Shown: positions 1 through 4,914 of the stretch, piece after piece
Layout of the letters: each line of letters starts with the position of its first letter
Position numbering within the stretch: position 1 is the stretch's first letter
Source: Gammaproteobacteria bacterium
Lineage (GTDB): Bacteria; Pseudomonadota; Gammaproteobacteria; BMS3Bbin11
DNA length: 5,562 bases
Assembly (NCBI GenBank): GCA_030617565.1
Contig: JAUWVE010000103.1
Coordinates: 1-5,562 of the forward strand
Direction: 5' to 3'
The notes under the pieces: generated by a model
Databases searched by the model: none
The model's input: the letters and a program-made list of their open reading frames with translations, nothing else
Told to the model about the DNA's origin: nothing
Translations under genes and position numbers: made by a program

Positions 1-933
1 GTGATCGGCATTTTCACCACAGCCCCTGCCTTCGCGGATATCAGTCGCAATGGCGCGGGAAACGACATCGCGGGAAGCCAGGTCAAGGGCATGTGGAGCA
101 TATCGCTGCATGAAACGTTCACCATCCTTATTGATTAAATAACCGCCCTCGCCCCGTGTTGCTTCAGAAATCAACATACCCAGACCCGCTATGCCGGTTG
201 GATGAAACTGCACAAACTCCATATCCTGTAGCGGCAAGCCTGCGCGTAGTGCCATCGCCATGCCATCTCCGGTATTGATCATTGCATTGGTGCTGGTACG
301 GAATATTCGTGCCGAGCCGCCGGTGGCTAACAAAGTCGTTTTGGCTTCAATAATCAATGGCTCGCCGGATTCTATATCAATCACCATCGCACCCTGTGTC
401 ACCCCTTCCTCAGAAACCAGCAAATCTGTTGCAAAATATTCATCGAAGAAGTGAGTGCGCGAACGTAAATTCTGCTGATAAAGAGATTGCAGAATGGCAT
501 GACCGGTGCGGTCTGCTGCGGCGCAGGTACGTGCAGCCTGATCACCACCGTAGTTCTGGCTTTGACCACCAAACGGGCGCTGATAGATGCGTCCATTTTC
601 AAGCCGCGTGAAAGGAACACCAAAATGTTCGAGCTCAATCACCAGCCGTGATGCGGCACGGCACATGTATTCAATGGCATCCTGGTCACCAAGAAAATCA
701 CTGCCTTTAACCGTGTCATACATATGCCAGTGCCAGTTGTCCGGCGTGACATTACCCAGCGCAGCATTCATACCCCCCTGCGCGGCGACGGTATGAGAAC
801 GGGTAGGAAAGACTTTTGATACGACAGCCACCTGCAGATCAGCCTGAGCCAGTTGCAGTGCAGCGCGCAACCCCGCACCGCCGGCACCAATAACGAGGCA
901 ATCGAAGCGTCTTTTTTCTATGTTATGGCTCAT
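1..933 (-). CDS. sdhA: Succinate dehydrogenase flavoprotein subunit SdhA (N-terminal 311 codons, cut by window edge)
   Basis: Catalytic flavoprotein of succinate:quinone oxidoreductase (complex II): it oxidises succinate to fumarate on the cytoplasmic face of the inner membrane and passes electrons to SdhB. Seen in the translation: an N-terminal dinucleotide-binding motif GAGGAG (residues 16-21); RSHTVAAQGG at 45-54, where H47 fits the histidine that carries covalent FAD; the HPTG active-site motif at 244-247; RGEGG at 260-264; and SRD at 287-289, whose R288 fits the catalytic arginine. All sit about two residues later than in E. coli SdhA, so the enzyme looks functional. The frame is open to base 1; the family is about 590 residues, so a little under half is missing. 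The ATG at 933 overlaps the last base of the sdhD stop codon (TAATG) and has no strong Shine-Dalgarno, suggesting translational coupling to sdhD. sdhB is expected next, outside the window. Confidence 0.97.
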   Translation of the reverse strand, partial: MSHNIEKRRFDCLVIGAGGAGLRAALQLAQADLQVAVVSKVFPTRSHTVAAQGGMNAALGNVTPDNWHWHMYDTVKGSDFLGDQDAIEYMCRAASRLVIELEHFGVPFTRLENGRIYQRPFGGQSQNYGGDQAARTCAAADRTGHAILQSLYQQNLRSRTHFFDEYFATDLLVSEEGVTQGAMVIDIESGEPLIIEAKTTLLATGGSARIFRTSTNAMINTGDGMAMALRAGLPLQDMEFVQFHPTGIAGLGMLISEATRGEGGYLINKDGERFMQRYAPHALDLASRDVVSRAIATDIREGRGCGENADH

Positions 934-1283
934 TAGATAATAATCACCAGCAGCGCCCATGCCCCTGCTGCAAGCAACAATACAGCGACTACTGTCAGCA
1001 GTAAAAAGCGCAGTCGCCAGGGATGAACATAATCAAGGAATACGCTCTTCAGTCCCAACCAGGCATGCGCCAGCAGGCTGAATATGAACAACAGCAGGGT
1101 AATTTGAAACAACAGGCCAGATGACAGCAATAACCAGTCTGCCTGGCTGGAAACCGGTGAGATTGAAAAACGTATTAGTGCCATGACGATAAACAGCAGC
1201 ATATAAACAGCCGTCAGCCGCTGTACCACCCATTCTCCGAGGCCGGAATGAAGGCTTCCGCGCTCACTCATGCCTAAAGCCAT
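933..1283 (-). CDS. sdhD: Succinate dehydrogenase membrane anchor subunit SdhD
   Basis: Small hydrophobic anchor that, with SdhC, holds SdhAB on the inner membrane and forms the heme b and quinone sites. The 116-residue product has three predicted membrane segments (about residues 20-40, 52-72 and 92-115). It carries the family core HAWLG...DYVHP: H73 fits the second heme ligand of E. coli SdhD (H71), and D84-Y85 fits the D82-Y83 pair at the quinone site. Start choice: the frame opens with GTG at 1289, but ATG at 1283 has GGAG (1291-1294) seven bases upstream, which is ideal; for GTG 1289 that GGAG is only one base away. A further ATG at 1271 (MSERG...) is possible, lying two bases after the sdhC stop. 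With the chosen start, sdhD overlaps sdhC by 10 bases and sdhA by one. Family assignment is secure from context and motif; the exact start is less certain. Confidence 0.92.
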   Translation of the reverse strand: MALGMSERGSLHSGLGEWVVQRLTAVYMLLFIVMALIRFSISPVSSQADWLLLSSGLLFQITLLLFIFSLLAHAWLGLKSVFLDYVHPWRLRFLLLTVVAVLLLAAGAWALLVIII

Positions 1284-1666
1284 ATCCACACTCCAGTTAA
1301 GATAATCAACAGCAAGCTAAGTACAAAGGCAACATTGGCTGTTATCCGTGCAATATTTTTGTCGTAGCTAACACCCATATCCATTAATAAATGCCTGATG
1401 CCACTAAGGGAATGCTGTATCAGCACCCATACTGTGATGCTGACAAAGACTTTTCCGGATGTACTATGCAACAGCGACAGGGCTTGAGAAAACCCTTCTG
1501 CCCCACTATTTAGTAACTGTAGAAGATAGATGAAAAGGGGAATTGCCAATACCAGCAGAACACCAGTAAAGCGGTGAGCGATAGACAGTAAGGCACCGCG
1601 AGGCAAACGTATCTGCAGCAGATCTAAAAATACGGGGCGCGGTTCTACTTTCTTCATTTTTACCAT
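1274..1666 (-). CDS. sdhC: Succinate dehydrogenase cytochrome b556 subunit SdhC
   Basis: Cytochrome b subunit of complex II and first gene of the sdhCDA(B) operon. The 130-residue product begins with the family-typical RPVFLDL (10-16) and has three predicted membrane segments (about 27-52, 73-92, 108-130). SIAHR at 28-32 gives S28 and R32, matching the E. coli quinone-site pair S27/R31. The signature HSLSGIRHLLMD starts at 85; H85 fits the axial heme ligand (E. coli H84). Length is normal for the family. Two in-frame ATGs compete: 1666, used here, and 1657, which would give MKKVEPRP and resembles many homologues. Neither has a strong Shine-Dalgarno, so the start may be three codons later. The gene is transcribed away from ygfZ, and its 3' end overlaps sdhD. 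Confidence 0.95.
   Translation of the reverse strand: MVKMKKVEPRPVFLDLLQIRLPRGALLSIAHRFTGVLLVLAIPLFIYLLQLLNSGAEGFSQALSLLHSTSGKVFVSITVWVLIQHSLSGIRHLLMDMGVSYDKNIARITANVAFVLSLLLIILTGVWIWL
1291..1294 (-). promoter_or_regulatory. Ribosome binding site deciding the sdhD start
   Basis: GGAG on the minus strand, seven bases before ATG 1283 and inside the end of sdhC. Its spacing favours ATG 1283 over GTG 1289, which would be only one base away. Confidence 0.6.
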
Positions 1667-1806
1667 CTTTGTCCATAGTACATCGCTATTCTCTGCATTC
1701 CCTGTATGAATTCACAACATTGGACAGTGTTTGTCTGCATTTGTTTCCTTTACAATCCTATCACCAAGCTGCGAGATACACCAAGACACCAGGACGAGAA
1801 ATACAA
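1667..1806. promoter_or_regulatory. Divergent promoter region between sdhC and ygfZ
   Basis: This 140-base gap must hold the promoters of both the sdh operon (minus strand) and ygfZ (plus strand). Weak candidates can be seen. For ygfZ, a -10-like TACAAT lies at 1751-1756, without a convincing -35. For sdhC, TTGTGA (minus strand, 1712-1717) and GAGAAT (1688-1693) are 18 bases apart, each matching sigma70 boxes at four of six positions. No clear operator or riboswitch was recognised. The function of the region is inferred from gene orientation; the individual boxes are tentative. Confidence 0.4.
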
Positions 1807-2742
1807 ATGAATGACAATACCCAGGCAAACACAATCAGGCTGGATGATTTAACATCCCTGCATGTTACAGGCAGCGATGCGATTAAATTTCTGCACGCCC
1901 AGTTCACCAATGACCTGGCTAATTTAGCGGTACATCGCTGGCAGTATAGTGGCTACTGCACACCTAAAGGACGCTTACTTGCATTCATGACCATCGCCAG
2001 GCTGGATGAAAATGAGTTCCTGCTGATTCTCCCTGCAGAGATCAGCGATAATATTTTACCTCGCTTGCGTATGTTTGTGATGCGGGATGATGTGACCATT
2101 TCACCGCAGGATGAGAACACATCCATTACCGGTATTCTGGGTTTTGCCGACAAACTCACTGGTCTTAATCTGGTGGTTGAAACAGAGAACGGGAAACTCA
2201 GTAGAGATGGCAACTCTTACCTGCTGACCATCGACAATGAATCAGGGCGCTTCCTCTATATTGGCGAGTCAGAAAAACTTGATGCGGATGCTTCAACAGA
2301 TAGAAACAACTGGACATTACTGGACATACAGGCAGGCATCCCTGCCATAGTCCTGGCCACCCAGGAAGCCTTCGTACCACAAATGGTCAACCTCGACCTG
2401 ATTGGTGCCGTAAACTTCAAAAAAGGCTGCTACCCGGGACAGGAAATCGTCGCAAGAGTGCATTACCTGGGGAAAATCAAGCAGCGAATGTTCGTTGTAG
2501 AAACTAGCAGCAACGAACTGGCACAGCCCGATGACAAGATTTATATTGCCGGCCAGCCAGACAAAGCAGCTGGAACAGTAGTTCAGGCTGCCATTAGCGA
2601 TTCAACTCAGTATTTGCAGGCGGTGTTACAAACTAAAACTATAGATGAAAACCTGGACCTCAGACTGGGTTCTGCGGATGGAGAAAAACTGACGACGGGT
2701 GATCAGCCCTATTCCGTTTCGGATAACGAAAAAGAAAAATAG
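1807..2742 (+). CDS. ygfZ: YgfZ/GcvT-family folate-binding protein, Fe-S cluster maintenance
   Basis: A 311-residue cytoplasmic protein of the YgfZ family (E. coli YgfZ is about 326 residues). The family is related to the T-protein of glycine cleavage, binds tetrahydrofolate, and helps assemble or repair Fe-S clusters in certain enzymes. The family signature is clear: KGCYPGQE at residues 206-213, with the essential cysteine at C208, followed by IVARVHYLGKIKQRMF. The N-terminal GcvT-like region includes FLHAQFTNDL (28-37) and YCTPKGRLLAF (50-60), also typical. The frame is open upstream to a TTG at 1669, but the extra 46 residues look like untranslated DNA. ATG 1807 gives a family-like N-terminus, with a GA-rich stretch AGGACGAGA (1791-1799) as ribosome binding site. 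It is divergent from sdhCDA, and complex II is Fe-S dependent, which suggests but does not prove a functional link. The tail from about residue 300 is polar and probably disordered. Confidence 0.93.
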   Translation: MNDNTQANTIRLDDLTSLHVTGSDAIKFLHAQFTNDLANLAVHRWQYSGYCTPKGRLLAFMTIARLDENEFLLILPAEISDNILPRLRMFVMRDDVTISPQDENTSITGILGFADKLTGLNLVVETENGKLSRDGNSYLLTIDNESGRFLYIGESEKLDADASTDRNNWTLLDIQAGIPAIVLATQEAFVPQMVNLDLIGAVNFKKGCYPGQEIVARVHYLGKIKQRMFVVETSSNELAQPDDKIYIAGQPDKAAGTVVQAAISDSTQYLQAVLQTKTIDENLDLRLGSADGEKLTTGDQPYSVSDNEKEK

Positions 2743-2761
2743 TCCCGAATAAAATGAATGG

Positions 2762-2786
2762 ATTCCGGCTAGAAACATGCCGGAAT
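2762..2786. terminator. Palindrome, likely bidirectional terminator for ygfZ and the ftsB operon
   Basis: A perfect 8-base inverted repeat, ATTCCGGC (2762-2769) and GCCGGAAT (2779-2786), with a 9-base loop. It starts 19 bases after the ygfZ stop. AATAAAA (2748-2754) and TTTTATT (2791-2797) flank it and are themselves complementary, so a T-rich run follows the hairpin on either strand. That fits intrinsic termination from both sides, although the T-run starts four to seven bases after the stem and is interrupted. The arms with flanks tgg...gacg also resemble the widespread dispersed palindromes of form TGGATTCC...GGAATGACG, so it may be a dispersed repeat serving as terminator. Confidence 0.55.
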
Positions 2787-2799
2787 GACGTTTTATTAG

Positions 2800-2813
2800 T
2801 CTTTGGTCTTTGG
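2800..2813. repeat. Two-copy tandem heptamer (TCTTTGG)
   Basis: Two exact adjacent copies of TCTTTGG, followed by a degraded third unit (TTCTGAT). The 7-base period and the CTTTGGT phase resemble the CTTGGAT unit of the larger array at 2991-3060 in the same gap. A two-copy repeat alone could be chance; the shared period is what makes it notable. Confidence 0.45.
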
Positions 2814-2881
2814 TTCTGATCTTAAAATCCCCTTCGGGTTCCCTGCGATGCTCAATTGGTCCCGAATGCCCCGCTCAATCT

Positions 2882-2899
2882 GTGCGAATGAATTCGCAC
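2882..2899. repeat. REP-like palindrome (GTGCGAAT/ATTCGCAC)
   Basis: A perfect 8-base inverted repeat separated by two bases (GA), with TACAG after it on the plus strand. Read on the minus strand it has the form CTGTAGGTGCGAAT..ATTCGCAC, resembling the TGTAGG-plus-palindrome layout of REP elements known from pseudomonads and relatives. It lies in a convergent intergenic gap, the usual place for REPs. Only one copy is in the window, so repeat status is inferred. It could also act as a hairpin in the 3' end of the ftsB transcript. Confidence 0.45.
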
Positions 2900-2990
2900 C
2901 TACAGAAATTTAATCTCATCATGGTCACACAACCAGGCTTTGACTTTCCTTTCCCCAGGTTTTCATCCCCGAATAGAATTAACGCAACAT

Positions 2991-3060
2991 CTTGAAACTT
3001 GAAACTTGAAACTTGAAACTTGAAACTTGGATCTTGGATCTTGGATCTTGAAACTTGAAA
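2991..3060. repeat. Perfect 7-base tandem repeat array, ten units in two variants
   Basis: Seventy bases consisting of ten uninterrupted heptamers: five CTTGAAA, three CTTGGAT, two CTTGAAA. There is no substitution or indel beyond the GAA-to-GGA/T block difference. The array ends at 3060; the complement of the ftsB stop codon is 3061-3063, so ftsB is followed by the array with no spacer. The heptamer cannot keep one reading frame across copies and there is no coding potential. Block structure (A5-B3-A2) indicates expansion by slippage or recombination within each block. No self-complementary hairpin forms. Function unknown. Confidence 0.95.
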
Positions 3061-3330
3061 TCATTCAATGATCTGCACAAAAATCTCATCAGACCGGATC
3101 AACCCCAGGTCGCTGCGCGCTCTCTCTTCTATCGCTTCCGTCCCCTTCTGCAGGTTAACAATTTCCCCTGCCAGTTCACGATTGCGCTGCTGCAGGCGTT
3201 CATTTTGCTCCTGCTGAATTGAAATATCACGCTTCATATTCCAGATATCCAACAGACCGCCTTTTCCGAGAGCAAGCGTATAGGCAAGTAGAATAGCCAG
3301 TACAATTCCAGATGCCAGCAGAAGCTTCAC
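3061..3330 (-). CDS. ftsB: Cell division protein FtsB (divisome scaffold)
   Basis: Single-pass inner-membrane protein that forms the FtsQ-FtsL-FtsB subcomplex of the septal divisome. The 89-residue product has a short cytoplasmic start, one membrane helix (about 3-21), the family GKGGLLDIW (22-30), a periplasmic coiled coil rich in Q/E/R/N (about 31-62), and the conserved EAIEERARSDLGLI (65-78). Length matches typical FtsB (about 90-105). Start: the frame is open to a GTG at 3408 inside eno, but the added residues are the eno 3' end read in another frame. GTG 3330 has GGGAG (3339-3343) eight bases upstream and puts the helix at the N-terminus. It lies 28 bases after eno and is surely co-transcribed with it. 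The usual ispD does not follow; the cluster ends here at a repeat array and the convergent ygfZ. Confidence 0.93.
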   Translation of the reverse strand: MKLLLASGIVLAILLAYTLALGKGGLLDIWNMKRDISIQQEQNERLQQRNRELAGEIVNLQKGTEAIEERARSDLGLIRSDEIFVQIIE

Positions 3331-3338
3331 TCTCCTGT

Positions 3339-3343
3339 CTCCC
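3339..3343 (-). promoter_or_regulatory. Ribosome binding site deciding the ftsB GTG start
   Basis: GGGAG on the minus strand, eight bases before GTG 3330, within a purine-rich stretch that also has AGGAG at 3332-3336, which is too close to be used for this start. It lies in the 28-base eno-ftsB gap and supports the short 89-residue FtsB. Confidence 0.65.
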
Positions 3344-3358
3344 TTGTAGCGCCCTGGT

Positions 3359-4642
3359 TTATGACAAGCCTGTAATCGCTGCTTTGCCAGGGTAGATAGC
3401 GCGATCACCCAGCTGTTCTTCTATGCGTAATAACTGGTTGTATTTGGCAATCCTGTCAGAACGTGACAGAGAGCCTGTTTTGATCTGACCTGCCGATGTG
3501 GCAACGGCCAGGTCTGCAATGCTTGTGTCTTCTGTCTCACCTGAACGGTGTGAAACAATGACACCGAAATCTGCATTCTGTGCCATGCTGATAGCATCCA
3601 GTGTTTCACTGAGGGTGCCAATCTGGTTTACCTTGATCAGGATGGCATTGGCGGACTTTTCCTTGATGCCACGCTGCAGCATTTTTGTATTGGTGACGAA
3701 CAGATCATCGCCAACAAGCTGGCACATGCTGCCAATCTCATGAGTCAGTTCGGCCCAGCCGGACCAATCGTTTTCGTCCATGCCATCTTCAATGCTGACG
3801 ATTGGATAACGCCTGACCCAGTCGGACAGTAAACTCTTCATGCCAGCCGCATCAAGAATACGTCCTTCCCCTTTCAGGTCATATTGCCCCTTATCAAAAA
3901 ATTCCGAACTTGCTGCATCGATACCGAGGTAAATATCCTCACCCGGTCGATAACCTGCCTTTTCTATCGATTCAAGAATAACGGCAATGGCTTCTTCATT
4001 CGAAGAAAGATCCGGTGCAAAACCACCCTCATCTCCGACCGCCGTATTCAGCCCACGTTTACTGAGAACAGACTTTAGACTATGAAAAACTTCGGTACCG
4101 TAACGCAATGATTCAGAGAAACTGGGTGCACCAGCAGGAATGATCATAAACTCCTGCAGGTCTACGCTATTATCAGCATGTGAGCCACCATTGATGATGT
4201 TCATCATTGGTACAGGAAGATTTGTCGCCGACTCGCCTCCAAGATAGCGATACAGTGGTAGATGTGCATCATTTGCTGCAGCGTGGGCTGCCGCCAGAGA
4301 AACTGCCAATGTGGCATTCGCACCTAGCCTGCCTTTGTTCTCAGTACCATCGAGAGCAATCAGTTTGTCATCAATGGCGCGCTGGTCAGTAACATCCTGC
4401 CCCACCAGGGCATCCTTAATCTCGCCATTTACATTTGCCACCGCCTGCAGAACACCCTTGCCCTGATATCGCTTCGGGTCACCATCACGCAATTCGACCG
4501 CCTCATGCTCACCGGTAGAGGCACCTGACGGTACAGCGGCTCTGCCTGAGACGCCAGAATCCAGAAACACATCGGCTTCTATGGTCGGATTACCACGCGA
4601 ATCAAGAATTTCACGGGCGATGATATTAGTGATTTTGCTCAT
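3359..4642 (-). CDS. eno: Enolase (2-phosphoglycerate dehydratase)
   Basis: Cytoplasmic glycolytic enzyme converting 2-phosphoglycerate to phosphoenolpyruvate with Mg2+. The 427-residue protein is full length (E. coli 432). Seen: N-terminal AREILDSRGNPT (9-20); the flexible loop SGASTGEHEA (39-48); H155 and E164 in GGSHADN...LQEF; the catalytic acid-base E205 in GDEGGFAP; Mg ligands D242 (GIDAASSEF), E285 (SIEDGMDE) and D312 (GDDLFVTN); catalytic K337 in the signature LIKVNQIGTLSET; and the SHRSGETED motif at 364-372. The frame is open to ATG 4675, but ATG 4642 gives the family-typical MSKI N-terminus and has AAGGA (4650-4654) seven bases upstream. It follows kdsA on the same strand, as in many proteobacteria; its product PEP is a substrate of KdsA. 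An unusually long 272-base gap with a repeat element separates the two. Confidence 0.98.
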   Translation of the reverse strand: MSKITNIIAREILDSRGNPTIEADVFLDSGVSGRAAVPSGASTGEHEAVELRDGDPKRYQGKGVLQAVANVNGEIKDALVGQDVTDQRAIDDKLIALDGTENKGRLGANATLAVSLAAAHAAANDAHLPLYRYLGGESATNLPVPMMNIINGGSHADNSVDLQEFMIIPAGAPSFSESLRYGTEVFHSLKSVLSKRGLNTAVGDEGGFAPDLSSNEEAIAVILESIEKAGYRPGEDIYLGIDAASSEFFDKGQYDLKGEGRILDAAGMKSLLSDWVRRYPIVSIEDGMDENDWSGWAELTHEIGSMCQLVGDDLFVTNTKMLQRGIKEKSANAILIKVNQIGTLSETLDAISMAQNADFGVIVSHRSGETEDTSIADLAVATSAGQIKTGSLSRSDRIAKYNQLLRIEEQLGDRAIYPGKAAITGLS

Positions 4643-4649
4643 TATTTTT

Positions 4650-4654
4650 TCCTT
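4650..4654 (-). promoter_or_regulatory. Ribosome binding site deciding the eno start
   Basis: AAGGA on the minus strand, seven bases before ATG 4642, followed by an A-rich spacer. It rules for the 427-residue enolase against the upstream in-frame ATG at 4675. Confidence 0.75.
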
Positions 4655-4667
4655 GGGGAATGTTTGA

Positions 4668-4682
4668 TCCTGCATTGCAGGA
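4668..4682. promoter_or_regulatory. Perfect 15-base palindrome upstream of eno
   Basis: TCCTGCA-T-TGCAGGA, a perfect 7-1-7 inverted repeat, 26 bases before the eno start codon. It could be an operator, or a short hairpin (six-base stem, three-base loop) in the eno leader mRNA. There is no T-run after it on either strand, so a terminator is unlikely. No regulator can be assigned. Confidence 0.4.
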
Positions 4683-4689
4683 GGCAGGC

Positions 4690-4702
4690 TTAATCTGATT
4701 AA
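4690..4702. promoter_or_regulatory. Perfect 13-base AT-rich palindrome upstream of eno
   Basis: TTAATC-T-GATTAA, a perfect 6-1-6 inverted repeat. Its centre (4696) is 21 bases, about two helical turns, from the centre of the palindrome at 4668-4682 (4675). It looks like a dimeric repressor/activator site. It faintly recalls the sugar-metabolism regulator Cra/FruR half site (TGAATC/GATTCA) but differs at two symmetric positions and in spacing. Confidence 0.4.
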
Positions 4703-4756
4703 CCGGAAGTCAGCTGATAATTTTACCGCAATGCCTGAAAGCTTAAAAGATTATTT

Positions 4757-4900
4757 ACCACAGAGGGCACGGAGGTCACAGAGGAAAGAAGATGATTGCC
4801 TGGTGGCTATGTGTGCAAAGAATACTTTTCGACTATACAAAAACGTGGAGAAATAACGAACAAACACCAAAACCTCTGTATCCTCCGCGTCCTCCGTGGT
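4757..4900. repeat. MITE-like element with 28-base terminal inverted repeats of CACRGAGGN units
   Basis: The left arm 4757-4784 and the reverse complement of 4873-4900 match at 23 of 28 positions, both starting ACCAC; similarity may extend to ATTYACCAC (4753 and 4904). Each arm is three tandem 9-base units: CACAGAGGG, CACGGAGGT, CACAGAGGA on the left (4759-4785), and CACGGAGGA, CGCGGAGGA, TACAGAGGT on the right (minus strand, 4898-4872). Between lie about 88 bases without a gene. No transposase and no convincing target duplication are seen, so this is a non-autonomous palindromic repeat. Sequences of this CACAGAGG/CACGGAGG type recur in many bacterial intergenic regions. It sits between kdsA and eno and would fold into a long hairpin in a joint transcript. 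Confidence 0.75.
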
Positions 4901-4914
4901 GAATATTTTCTGGT

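Larger units (their letters stand above)
2743..3060. other. Gene-free convergent intergenic region rich in short repeats
   Basis: This 318-base gap lies between the 3' ends of ygfZ and ftsB. No credible gene is present: a 61-codon open frame at 2810-2995 has no ribosome binding site and no protein-like composition. It contains a palindrome/terminator (2762-2786), a two-copy heptamer (2800-2813), a REP-like palindrome (2882-2899) and a heptamer array (2991-3060). The heptamer CCCGAAT occurs three times (2744-2750, 2861-2867, 2968-2974), and CTCAAT twice (2851-2856, 2874-2879). The rest (about 2900-2990) shows nothing recognisable. Confidence 0.75.

Noticed and set aside
399..638. 79-codon minus-strand frame within sdhA, and similar frames inside eno (for example 4207-4392, 3498-3743)
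   Set aside because: They are out-of-frame shadows of well-conserved sdhA and eno coding sequence with no family resemblance.
1704..1717. CRP-like site (TGTGAATTCATACA on the minus strand) ahead of sdhC
   Set aside because: Only the central TGAATTCA is symmetric and the half sites lack the TGTGA-N6-TCACA spacing.
1669..1806. N-terminal extension of YgfZ from TTG 1669
   Set aside because: The extra residues are not family-like, and the region must hold the divergent sdhC/ygfZ promoters; ATG 1807 has a purine-rich upstream stretch and a typical N-terminus.
2810..2995. 61-codon open frame as a small gene in the ygfZ-ftsB gap
   Set aside because: No ribosome binding site, it runs through a REP-like palindrome into the heptamer array, and the translation resembles no known family.
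2991..3060. CRISPR array
   Set aside because: Units are only seven bases, directly tandem, with no spacers between them and no cas genes nearby.
3331..3408. N-terminal extension of FtsB into eno (GTG 3408)
   Set aside because: It would overlap 50 bases of eno and displace the membrane helix; GTG 3330 has a well-spaced GGGAG and gives the usual length.
4643..4675. Eleven-residue N-terminal extension of enolase (ATG 4675)
   Set aside because: The ATG lies at the centre of a palindrome, and the MSKI start at 4642 has a good AAGGA site and matches the family.
4690..4702. Cra/FruR operator ahead of eno
   Set aside because: TTAATC-T-GATTAA differs from the TGAATC-GATTCA pattern in each half and has an extra central base; the resemblance is too weak to assign a regulator.
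4757..4900. Complete insertion sequence
   Set aside because: Only 144 bases, no transposase frame between the inverted arms and no convincing target-site duplication.
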